From Haemonchus contortus (lineage: Eukaryota; Nematoda; Chromadorea; Rhabditida; Trichostrongylidae), in assembly GCA_000469685.2 (NCBI GenBank), contig LS997562.1, positions 22,334,203 to 22,398,202 of the forward strand: DNA of 64,000 bases, given 5' to 3'. Below the pieces are notes generated by a model. It was not told the origin of the DNA and made no database searches. It saw nothing but the letters and a program-made list of their open reading frames with translations. Numbering within the stretch: the stretch's first letter is position 1; every line of letters begins with the position of its first letter. The translations under genes and the position numbers were made by a program. Of this stretch, positions 48,531 through 60,700 are shown one piece after another.

Positions 48531-49749
48531 TTACTGCTGATTCAAAGGTCAACAGGACGGTGAGAGAAGCCGACGGGAACACCTGCTTATCGTGTGATCT
48601 ACAGAGAGGGGCGGGATTTGCGCTCTAGGCGGAGTTCGCGTAGCACCGCCTATGACAGCACAACTACGGCGAACTAAATGGTTTCTCTTTCCGCTCACTT
48701 TTTTGCCCTTTTATTTCTAATTTCTCATTTAATTAATCTTCTCGCCAGCGTAATTTCTCACGGTGTTTGGCATGTCCAAAAAAAGTAACAGGTAGCGTGA
48801 AATAACAGAACCTGTTTATGTGCCTCAATTAGACAGTCGCACCCCTTTACTTTCATTCTACGAATCAGTTTCACCTATCGAGCCGACGCACTAGCGGAAT
48901 GTCAAATGAAAAAGTTCCAATTGCGGTCTTATTGTAAAAGACCCAAAAAACCGTGATTTCTGATAATCAGACGAAATTGTCATCACCATTCCCTTACCAA
49001 ATCAGAGATCACCATCGTAGCAGCAAAGAACTTCAGTATGATTACTAACGAAATCGGCGAACATAGGCGGAGCCAACCAATAGGGATACTATAAAGGCAT
49101 AAACATCGTCACAAAATTATACTATATCGGTCGAAAATTTGTTTATAGTGGGGTATATTAAGATCTGCTCGCCAGACCTGTGGCTGTTTGATCATTTTGC
49201 CCCTACTTATCACTAAATATAAACTTCTACTTACCTACTTCCTTACCTAGGTGAGAATCGCTTTATTACAGTTTCCCACTGAAATTGGTTACAGCGAACC
49301 ACTTCTTGGCAACTGGGTTATTAATGTGAGTTCTAGGATACTGCTAGTTGAAGCGGACCTATTGGCACACCATTTCGGGTTGTTTTCAGTAGGTTCTTGA
49401 ACTTACCATAATTTCATTGTTGATCTTCTTTGATAGGCATCAACTCACACTTTTTTGCAGTTCCGAAATCCATGGATGATGTGAAACAAAAAGAAAGTTT
49501 TGATTTGACCAAATATCTCTTTCGGCGAGCATCACTTCTAAAAGCCTTTGCAGCACCAGCGATTTTAGCGTAACGGCTTTGTTGGAGCACACGGTTTGCT
49601 ACTTCTGTAATTCCTCGTGTTGAAGTCGACTATTATAGTTCTGGGCGGCTGGTTATGTTCTATTTATGCCCATCATGAAATTTCGATAGTTCTTCAACTT
49701 CTTTTACAGGCCCCAATCTTTGCTCTCCCCCTTATTCCCTCCTTCACCT

Positions 49750-49768
49750 CCCCCCCCCCCCCCCCCCC
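49750..49768. repeat. poly-C run (19 C)
   Basis: Nineteen consecutive C in a CT-rich context. Length may vary or be a sequencing artefact. Confidence 0.9.
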
Positions 49769-52700
49769 GTGATGTCGTTTTTAGATCAGACCCGGTTCCT
49801 AGTGTTACTACCATATTGAATGATAACGAATATGTGGCGCACTTTGGAAGGCCAACGATTTGAATCACTGATCGCTATCACTGCGATATCATTCACACTC
49901 ACTTCCGATGTTTCTTGCAAAATCTTAACCCAGTTCGAGGCGACTCTTACGACTCTGGCAGTTCCAGAGATAGCAGCCAGTACCGTTCAGACTTTCCAGC
50001 GTTAAGCAGTATTTTCCCCTGTCGAAAGGTTACAGACATGAAGTTAAATGTTTCTCAATTGTCGATTACTTCCGTCAGATTTTAATCTTCTACACAATCT
50101 GATGAATGAGTGCAATAACATGCCCTGGCAGTTGCCCACCTCTGCTTCGCACTGTGCAGCCCATGCCATTCCGAAGCCATTTTCAGTACTGAAAACGCAT
50201 TCAAATTCGTCCTACATGTCATGTAACTGCCTTCAACTGCAGATAGAGAAAGGATCCTGTGTTCAAAAGTTAGGGCCTATCAGATTCTGGACCACGGTCG
50301 AGTGCAAATTTGTTCCTGGAAGGAGAAGTTGATTTGCAAGACCTATGGGTTTGTATTCCAGAATCCGAGAAGCATTATCTCCTCATACTTTTCCCATTTC
50401 CCATCAGGGCCTGAAGGTAGGTACGTAGCGTATAAGAGGTTTTGGAACGCCTTCTTGGGATAGGAAATGGCATAGAATTGGCTTCGACCGAGGAATACAG
50501 ACTAGAGCAGGCTGCCAGTGCTTGCCATTGAAGCATTAATCAGATAAGCATCTTTGGGAAAGCTCGAGAGGCAAAAGGCAAGGTTCACAAAGGGTGATAA
50601 CTCTTACATGGTATTCAGGGAGTTGACGAAAATTTGCTAGGAGTGAAATTAGAGGCTATATTCTGTTTATGCAAGACCTGTGGTTTCTATTGCTGAAGGA
50701 TATCGCTGTCTTCAACTAGATGAAGGGCACGAAGGAGGAAGGGCTAATCGTCGTGCTTTGGAACTCCAATAGAGCTTTCAATCTTCCTCAACACACTTAG
50801 AGTGTCCGACAATTAGAATTTTTGAGACAATTTTCTTCAAGTTCGCGCTTGTGTTAAGGTCCCATGAAAGGTGAATGTCATCCTTTTTGAGTGGCAAGCC
50901 TGAAAAAGTCTGATACCTTCCATGCAATTTGTGAATATGGGTGAAGTGGTTACTATGAATAGGCGTCCACGACTTTCACTTCGAGCCTAGAAGACACCTC
51001 AGTTTGGATTTCAGATCCCCTTACTGTATAGGACCGGCCTGATGCTCGATATTCGCTTTCCTTTTATACTGATGCTGATGTACATATATTAGCCGACACT
51101 GGAAGGGAGAGAAAACTCACGCAATTTGTAGTAAGACCGGGTGTTTGAAAGGTTGTGGTGTTCCTTTTTGGCCATCTTTGCAACGCACTTCGAAGGAGAG
51201 AAATGAGCCGTCTATCTCCTGCAAAGTGGGGATTTGCAAAATTTGTGATAAGTTTTTTGGAGTCAGCAGTTTTGGGGGATATTAATTGCGCTGGTCACTA
51301 ACATTCATAAAAAAGTTTCAAACGGAAAGTGTGAACAGAGAACGCCCATGACGACGTACAAGGAAGAAGTTGCTAGACCTATATTTCTCACTTTCATTCA
51401 AATTTCAAGGTTGTCGATGTCCGACTGCGAAGAACACCCACCAAAAAACTGCTACTGTGAAGCGGCCCTCGCTCGAGTCTTGGGGTTATTCGTAAAGTCA
51501 TGAAGGGAACGAATAAAGCCGACAAGATCCCTTTTAGATGCACCCTTTTCTACCTTCACCCGGAATCGTAAGGCCTTTCAAATGCACATGTGAAAGGCTC
51601 AGGGAATCGCGAGGACCAGCCAATGTACAAGTCAGAGCTGTTGTGCTCCCAGACGAGTTCAGACTATACTATATGTATAGCCGGCTCGTGAAGTATACCC
51701 TCCTATCTCATAATATCACTTGATAGCATAAAACACTATTCGGGCTCCTGACACGATTCTATCGCCCAAACCTTCTTAACTACTTGAGGCGGGAATACTA
51801 AAACATTTTTCCTTAACTGAATCGAGGTCTTCCTTTCCAAGCAACTTATTGACAACGTTATTAACCAATGTACTGCCAGTTAAATGGGCTGCCTTTAAGT
51901 TCCTTTTGTGCTAAATACTTTTACTTTCTAATCAGCTTATGATCAAAACGTTGCCGAATGTTTTGGGCAGTAACTTCCCGACCATCAAAGTGGTACAAAC
52001 AATCGAAACAAGTTTACTACTGGTCGTCCATTTCTCACATTTTGTCTCCACTCGTGCGCTTTCATTACATCACACACTGTCTTGCCTGCCCTCTTACAAT
52101 TAACCTACTGTTCCTATCACGATTCACTTATTAATGCCATACACTCTTCAGCGGCTACCTTTCGACAAACCTTTCCTTCTAAGAATGTCATTCTGCTTCT
52201 TCTCCACTTTCCTATTTCTTTCTATCCCTCTTGACCCTTTTCTCTAACTTTTCCGATTACCAGTTTATATTCAAGCAAATGAATTTCATCATCCAGAACA
52301 TGTCATTATTTCCTATGCATCTTAGTCCTTTCTGATTTTGCTTGCCTCTTTAGTTTGTATTCGACTACTTCGCCTCAGCCCACTCGCATTCTGATCGTAG
52401 ATGATCTCCAAGTTCACCTTTCATCCCTGATACTCGTTCGTTTGCTCGTTTTTAAGCTCTCCCTTTTCGTTATGGCCTTCACACCTCACAACTTCCCCAG
52501 AATTTCATGGGACATAAATCTTCGTAGTGCTTGAGAGAGCTTGAAAGACTCAGATTAGGTCTAGACCTTTCCTTTGAAACAAAGCTTTCAATTCAATATT
52601 CTCTGCTTTGGTTGAGGTAGGGGTAAGGAGCCAAGAAAATGTACGTTAAGTGCCACTGTCATTGTCATAATGGCAGAGGAAGCTAAACAATGGTTAGAAA

Positions 52701-53094
52701 AATTCGAGAAGTTAGGATAAATTTAAAGTTTCCCAAGATGGCAAAGCTGTCCGTTCACCCATGGGTAGGGCCACAGTTTCAAATAGAGCTACCCCAAACA
52801 ATGATGAGAACAATTTGACAAATTTCACACGAAACCATTATACTCTGTACTTGAGTACTTTGCGTCTTCTTTGAGCCCCAAATAGGGAAAGGAACTAACG
52901 TAAACAACGATTGGGCGGACTCGAAAACTTTACAATAAGTGCATAACTTTCCAGTAAATTATAGCTGTACTCTGGGTTGTCGTCAAGGCCAGAATGAGAC
53001 AGAGAGCGACCGCCACGATCGCCAATAGTATTGATGGTTAAAAACTCCAAAAAAAAAAAGACTTGATGGTTTGTTAACTGCTGTTTTAACGCCG

Positions 53095-53195
53095 CAGTGC
53101 GCGAAGTGAAAGTCTCACAAGGTGGGCGAGAAGAACAATGTCCCCGGAAAGGACAAGTACGGGTTCAAGTCCCGTCCGAGACTGGAGTTTTGCCC
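53095..53195 (+). mobile_element. tRNA-like sequence with B box (second SINE family or pseudogene)
   Basis: ACGGGTTCAAGTCCCGTC is a perfect T-arm with paired stem and B box. Upstream sequence does not fold into a complete tRNA and differs from the main SINE family. Confidence 0.45.
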
Positions 53196-54692
53196 ACAAA
53201 TCGCCAAAAAAGAGTGTCCATAAAGTTTCCATCGCATTATAGCTGTGCTTCGATACGCTAGCCATCATGATAACCAGGATTGTGGTAATTTTGTATTACA
53301 TTCCTTCAAATGACCTAATTGGTAGCTAATAGGTCCAGGCAGCCCAGTTGTCCAGGAAATAACGTTGCGTACTATACAAATGAAGTAGGTTACCCCCTGC
53401 TTTCCTAGACAGTAGGTGATAGACACTATGACGTTCATTGTGGGTGATGTCACAAAAGTAATTTAACAAATTTTCTCTAAAAAGTGTAAATTTACGATAC
53501 CATCATCACACTATGACCGTCACAGTGTTTGTGTGTATGATGCTATTTAAAAGAGGGGGCGGGGATAGGTCATTTAGTTCCTCCCACCCCATCGAGAAGT
53601 GGGAATTCTCTGAGAATACGTGCTCGATTGGTGGCTTTAACTAAACCATGAGGTACTTACCTCAATAAAAGTCCCATTTTTAGACTTTTTATTACTTCTT
53701 ATTCCAATCACACGTTCATTTTCTGTTATTGTACTAGACTGTGTCCAGAACTGTGTATTACTCGGCTGTTTCGAGTGACTTCATGCCAATCCCGCAGTAT
53801 GAGCTACTGGAAGGATGACGGTTTGTGGTGGATTAGCGTCTAGCTAGTCTTCCGCCGCTTTCATCCCTTTCACCTTCTGTTCGTCACCTACCAACGTTTT
53901 CCCTACCAATCCATGTTTCCTGTACTCCAATTCCATTTTGACACTTGAACATCATCCAATCCATTAATTTTTTTAATCCAGAGTCCATTTCTCCCTTCGA
54001 TTTTTCGTTTTGCCACTAATGTCTCCCAAAACCCAGCACTCGGGACGTTTAATGAGCCCGGAATCTTCCATCTAATCAGAGCCGATCCTGACTATTCTAT
54101 ACCATCTCAGAGACCAGAAAAAAGTTGGTTTCGTGGTTCAGGCTATTTGTTCGAGTTTATGGAAGTTGTAGCAGCTGATCAAGCGCTGTTGGGCCCTTGG
54201 TCGGGTAAACCCCATATCAGGAGCTTTAAACTTCGAGCTTCAAACGACGATTCGTTCAGAACGTCAACCAAGTGAAGCGGTCTACCATACCAAACCTGTA
54301 CGGGAAAGCAGTGCGAAACATTAGGTAACATGTCTAGTTTTCAAAAAAGCAGGGCCTTGGAAAAAGTTTTTAAAAGTTTTAGAGTTTCCCGAAAAGTTTC
54401 CCCCAAACCTTTTCGCTTGATTTGAGCTGTTTCTTGATAACTGCAAGGTAGTTACATCCTCATAACGCCGCCTCATGACCGTAGTCGCCTTCAGCCTCCA
54501 CCACCTCCACCTAATGGCGGAGGGATTATTTCGGAATTCGACGGGTTTTTTTTCGTCACACCATCTTCATCGGCATGGCGATGACGATGTTTGCCTATTT
54601 CGATGTTGTTTGTTCGTTTCGAACCATTGAACATTGCTACATTGTGAAGCGGTCGATTACTATCCCTTTATAGTAAAATCTGATCAATAACA

Positions 54693-54703
54693 TTTCTTTT
54701 CAG
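54693..54703 (+). promoter_or_regulatory. probable trans-splice acceptor of the PTR gene
   Basis: TTTCTTTTCAG ends one base before the start codon at 54705. This is the strongest acceptor of this kind in the window. Confidence 0.6.
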
Positions 54704-54704
54704 T

Positions 54705-57700
54705 ATGAGGGTCGCAGCCGAAGACAATAATCCGAAATTCGTTACGAAGAAACTTGAGAAAATGGCCAAAGAACCAGGTAAGCTTTTTGTGTTGGGCAAC
54801 GGTAACGTTCTTCTCACATTTAATGACATCATAATTACGAAAACAACTTGTTTTGATGATTACAAGTACATTAGGACACGATGTTTATAGGATTACAATT
54901 GTTGTTTTGAGCATGTTTACTAATCAATTTACGGAACTTACAATTAGGCTATTACATTACATGGTGGGAAATAGTGAGGATTCATTGGAAAGAATGAGAA
55001 ATTTTTCCTCCACAAAGATGGGTTGGAATCGCTAAAAACTAAAATGAGGCCTTGGTTTTAAGGCCTAATTCAACTCAAACTTTTTTGTTGTCTATTTTCG
55101 AAATATTTGATGTAGAGCATAGGTTTTTCGCCATCTGTCAGTTTGCGATTGGAGTGCTTCGAATTTGTTCAACTTTTTGATACTCCTTCCATTTCTGCTC
55201 CGATTTCCGGCTTCCGGTTGATGATTTTGTCTTATGTTTACATTTGACTTCTACTACTTTTGGTCGTTTTTTCGTTGAATCAAAAATGATTATGTAGATT
55301 TTAGTCTGGTGTAATAATTTCCCCTTGCACAGTCTATGGCTGATCTCATAGGTCTAATCCAATCTATCAGAAAAAAATCGCAGTTTGTTTTCTTGATTTG
55401 ATTTTAGACAATTCATAGAAACTTTATAAAAATCACAGTGATTTGGGCGGATTTAAGATTATCCAAGCAATGAAATCCGTCCTAGCTAAAACATGGGCAG
55501 TTTCGAATGGTGAACCTGGTTAAGCAGCTATTCACATCCATCTTGGAATGGTTACTTGATACTAGGTCTGTGTGGTAGGCCATGATAGGAACTTTCTTAT
55601 CGACTGCATCTACAACAGTATGTATGAGACGAAAATGATAGGAGGAGTTGTGGTGTGGAAGGAGCCTGGCCAACTCTCGGATCTTTTTACCTCGAAGCTA
55701 AGGCATTTTCGTATTTTTGGAGATTTTGAAGGTAGCCAACCTGCTCTGTCTAATAAGGCGACTCTCTTGAACATTTTTTCCATTACTTGACCCTAAGAAT
55801 CACGCGCACGAAGTCTCACTTCCAACGTATCTTTGAGATAAACACTGGAATAATTCGAAGTTGTTTTCCTCCAAATTGGAAAAATCGCTCACTTCAAAAG
55901 ACAAACATCCATAGGTATGGCGTGACGTGTTAGAAAAAACTCATAATTGACCTTCTGGTATCATATCATTCGCCGAAGAAATAGGTTCAAGGTTATAACT
56001 ATTTGGCCTAATGATAATTAATTTGACAGAAGTTTTGTCGTAAACCTTGTGAAGAATTTGCAAGTAATTTATGGCGATTCATCAAAATCTGCGTGACCAC
56101 ATTATCGGTCCCAAAAAAGAAACAGTCATGATAAAGGGTAGATGTCATTGTGGCCGTTATACTATTCTTGGATCGCGCCACGCTTTATTTGGCATAATTA
56201 GGTGGGAATTATGTAGAGGAATCGATCGGTCAACTGAAGATTCGTTCCTTGGACAATTCGTGTGGTAGTGGGCCACTGCCACCGCCAACCAAGCATTTCA
56301 TCCTTCTGAGATGGATTTATTGACACCTTACTAGTTTCAATATAAATCGATTGCAGGATGCATTCTAAAACTGGTCTACGCCGAAAACTTTCTCATTTAT
56401 CCTTTTCATCGAAGTAAATTATGGCAGCTTCCTTCACACGTGTGGCGCAAACCAATTCAATGCCTCAGTAGATGAAGAAGGTTAAAGTAGTTTCTACGGA
56501 ATTGGATCTCGAGGGCTGTGCAGCGACAATCGCGCTTTCAGCCACTGCTACGGCTCTTCTCCTGCTCGGCCTACTTATTCAGTGATCTTGGCGACACGGC
56601 AGCCTATTCGAACTTCATTACGGTAACCTCATAAGATTGACGACGACGTAAACGGACAAGTACCGCCTGCCTTTATTGGAAACAAGCAGCGGGGAACCTA
56701 CCACCCATGCGACCACTTGACCGTATAAAGGCCTTACAAAGGCTCCTTGGTGAGGAATACTTGAACTTCCCATAATATTTCGCCCGTTTCCGTCCACTAC
56801 AAATGCCATTAGGGTTTGTCAAACGATATAGCGATCAATCAATTCCATACCATCAAGAATGACGAGAATGCCATTTGATTGGCGTAAGCATAGACGACGG
56901 TGGACGGTCACAACCAGACACCATGGAAACAACCGGATGCGACAAGCATACCGGTTAATTACAACCTAGAAATCACTTGCGTTTGTTACACAACAGCTGG
57001 GTGGTATTGAAGCATGGCAAATAAAGGGAACCGTATGCCTCCGGTAGGTGAACGAGCGGTTTGAGCTCAAGATTCAAGCAGCAGCAGGTTGGAATCTCCT
57101 TCCGGTCGTGATCATACTCTCACATCTATTCTTCAGTTAAAGGGGAGTCTGTCATACACGGAGAGTTCTTGGAGAATAGCTAGAGGAATAGAGAAACCTG
57201 GTTGAGTACACAGAAAGTGTTGCCAAGCACTGAATCGACTTTTTCTATTGATTACTTCCATAGCTCCGTTCTCTAGGTCCGATCGATTTCCTTGATTTCG
57301 TCTTCGGAATTAAGTGACTGTGAACCATACTCATTGGACTGGAAGTAGCATAATGATCGTTCAGTTTAGTGCTAATGCTAATTTCGCTTCAGTCCAGGCA
57401 GTAAATGATTGCATGGCGCATCTGGGAGGCAGAATAAGTGTTAAGACAAGTGCAATTTTCTCAAAACTCGCCGCGGCCAAACACCCAGTCCGATGAACCT
57501 GATCCCGAAATGGAAGGAGCTACTGCAAGGCTGTAAGTGAGCAACCACAATAGACGAACGGGAAGGAACCACGATTCTATCTTCCTATTTTTTTTTAGGT
57601 TTTTCATCGTTATTTCGCTTGATTTTTTCCGCCTTTGAGTTGCTCCGCCAAATTTCAATGTCCACGGTCCAGAAGGTTCCCGACCGTAGACATTACACTG

Positions 57701-60700
57701 CCCCACTATGATGTGACTTAAGCGAAGCCCAAATAACGGCATGCGATCTATGGTCGTAGCCAAGTTCCTTTTTGCAGTGGAACACCAAAGAGGGAACTTG
57801 TTACCATCGGGAACCCTGATTGACGTACTTTTGTTTTCTACTTGACCTTGACAATACTTGGCTATAACGTTGATGAGAACGCTTACACCCTTCGCTCAAG
57901 GACACCACAGTCTGTCAGAACAATAGATCAATGCTTTCCCGACAAGAAAGCAACATGAAGCATGAAGGAATAGGGATGCCATCCTTGGTCGATTTTTCAT
58001 TTGCTGTTTTGATAGACCCCCTGAGGAGAGTTTTCCAGCTTTGTATGACACATGTAGTTCGGAAATTGATGGCTGTTTTCAATTCTGTACTGTTTTGACT
58101 CATTAATTACCAGGTGTTTGCAACTTTCGACCGAGACGCCCAGGTGGGAGACCTTGTATAACCAAGACAAATGAGGTGGCTCCATCGGGATGATATACAT
58201 GGCGCACTCTGTAGAAATCATTTAAAAGCATTAAGCGACCGAGAAGGCCGAAGGGAGCGGACGGCCGATAGTCGGCCCTAAAAAGTGGTAGTCCACAACA
58301 AGTCCCCCTTAACCGCGCAGCCCTTTCGAGTGGACAATCTTGGGTAATTTATGACACTTTCCAGAATAGTTAGTTAACCCACAGTGGTTCAACTCCATTT
58401 CATTGACATGTCAATCAATGATTGCCATTGTTTCGAGCAGTACAGTAATCACTGGTCGCAGGAAGAGTTTAGTGGACTCTTGAATGGTAGGAAGTACCAT
58501 CAGGTCAGTCGTTGTCCCCGCCACCTTTCACCAGGGCCTCCTAGAGGTAATTGTTCAGGATAAATAATCGATGGAGGGCGGAGGTGGTGTAGTGGCAAGT
58601 GGAACATTATCTCACACGCGCGGGTTCGAATCCGGATCTACTCCCCAGGCCAACCAAGCTTTCCATCCCTCCGGGTCGGTGAATTGGTATCAGACTCGCC
58701 TGGGAGGATGAAAGCACTGAATTGCACATCGGCTGACCACCGCAAGTCACTGTATAGGCCACATACGCCTTCAATACGCCATACGATTCTGAATGGAAGT
58801 TGAATGCAGGGACACATCCTTGAGACGGGATTGATCGAGACTTTATCCTTCGTCCTTCGAATGATAAGTGTACCTATACAGTCCCATTTGCTGATACCGA
58901 CTACTTCAGTGCTTGGAATATTCTCGAAATCGATAAAACTCAGGTTGCTTAGAAAGAATCATGATCCATCTAGCAGAAGAACTACGCATTGATGCACCTT
59001 CCTAAAAACTCTGCCATCAACCAGAGGATTTTTAAACTATGAAAAATCACAGCTAAACTATTACTACTAACTATCGCTACCAATTACTACTATTATAAAT
59101 CACTTTCACGGAGAAAGCATGTTTTTTTGCCGCTATTCATGGTTCATAGGGAGAAATTCAAAATCTTATTCAATTTCTTTCCTTCTTTCTTTTTTCTTAC
59201 TTTCCGTTCTATCTATTCTTATCTTGAATAAGCACAGCACACAGCGTTTGGCTACTCTAGCTCTAATTATTGCTCATTTTTGAGCGTAGATATTATATAA
59301 ATTGATAAAAAATCAATCAATAACCATGAAATCAATAGCTAGTGGGAAGTAGAGAGGAACCCCCTTTTTCAAATCGGAGTCCACGCTCCCGAGAAAACAA
59401 TTATTTTTTCATGGGAGGCACGCCACTTTACCCATGACACCTTCCACATTACAGGTTCTCATGAAACACTACTTATTCGATGTATTACCGCTTTTTACGG
59501 TCGATGGGCACTTTTTGTGGCAAATCATACGGTCATCATTATCGTCATCTGTACCCTTCTGACTCTCGTCGGTACCTACAAAGTTATAACTACACCGTGA
59601 GTGAGAATAGGTTTTTATGGAGAATGCTAAACACTTCTTCTGTTTGTTCAGTTCAAAAAAACATTTGTCACATATGACATGAAAATAAAGGGCTGAAATC
59701 AATCAATAGTTTGTTGGGGGTGCTATCTTCTGGTCTCATACGCGTGCGGTCGCGAGGCGGTCGGCTCACGGACAAAGCCACTATATCAGTGCCTTTGTAT
59801 CCATGGAAGAGGTGATTAAGGGTGCAGAGAAGTTACGGAAGCGAATGTGACCGGGGCAGAATTCTCCATGTACGTGGGAAAATCTTATGAGCCTGTAGCT
59901 TGGTTTGGGAGATTAGTAAGCAGTATCGTCGGGTGCTGCTCGGACGAAGTCACCTAGAACAGGGTTCGCCTCGCGTCCCTGGCTCGTCTACCCACACGGG
60001 CCATCAGTGATATGTGAATTGAATGAATTACAGATGAATTTGACGAAGTGGGCCTGGCACTGTGTATATGCTCCCCATAACCACTGAGAAAATATTTTTG
60101 ATATTTCCTTTTTAGGAACAAGTTCTTGTTGAACTGGTTCTTACAATAATCGATTCATACAGTATAATAACTTTCCATTTCATCGATGTTTTGTTGAAAG
60201 TAATGATGACAATGACTCGTTGCAGGAATGAGAATGACATCACCGGCTACACACCCTATGGGGCGCGGGCACGCGATGAGCTCGATGTGGGTGGCTATTT
60301 TTAACTTGTTTTTCGAATCTTTTTTGTTGTAGACGAATAAGTCATAGAGAAAAAATTCCAAGGGAAACATCAGACATTCAGGTAGCTGGTGAATTTTTTT
60401 CAAAAGGTGGTAGCAGTATTTCTGTGTTTCTACTGATATTGCCAAAAGATGGTGGAAATGCTATACGGGAAGACGTTTTGAAGGAAGCTGCGGAGGTAAT
60501 TCATTGTATTTGTCTGATTTGAAGTGATTTTCATTGTTTTCATTACCTGTTTTTGTTTTTGTAAATAATCTCAAAGAAAACTACATTGCTTACGAGCTCT
60601 CATAGAATAATAGGGAAGGCAGGGCAGTGGACATTGTACCCGAATTCCTACGACGGTCGCAGGCAGTGGTTTCGGGGCAATTACCGTAATGATCCGCTAG

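Larger units (their letters stand above)
46078..54701. other. gene-free region upstream of the PTR gene
   Basis: It contains the retroelement tail at 48470, a poly-C run, a SINE-like scrap near 51590-51670 (minus strand, GACTTGTACATTGGCTGGTC) and the tRNA-like piece at 53095. No host exon could be supported. The last few hundred bases should include the PTR promoter. Confidence 0.4.

Noticed and set aside
53095..53195. Functional tRNA gene
   Set aside because: A good T-arm is present, but acceptor and anticodon arms cannot be formed convincingly.
55482..55790. Possible Tc1-like transposase fragment
   Set aside because: Neither strand shows DNA-binding or catalytic motifs; frames on both strands are similar in quality.
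58580..58655. Functional tRNA gene at the SINE head
   Set aside because: A and B boxes are present, but the same head plus body recurs as a repeat and the acceptor stem is not closed.
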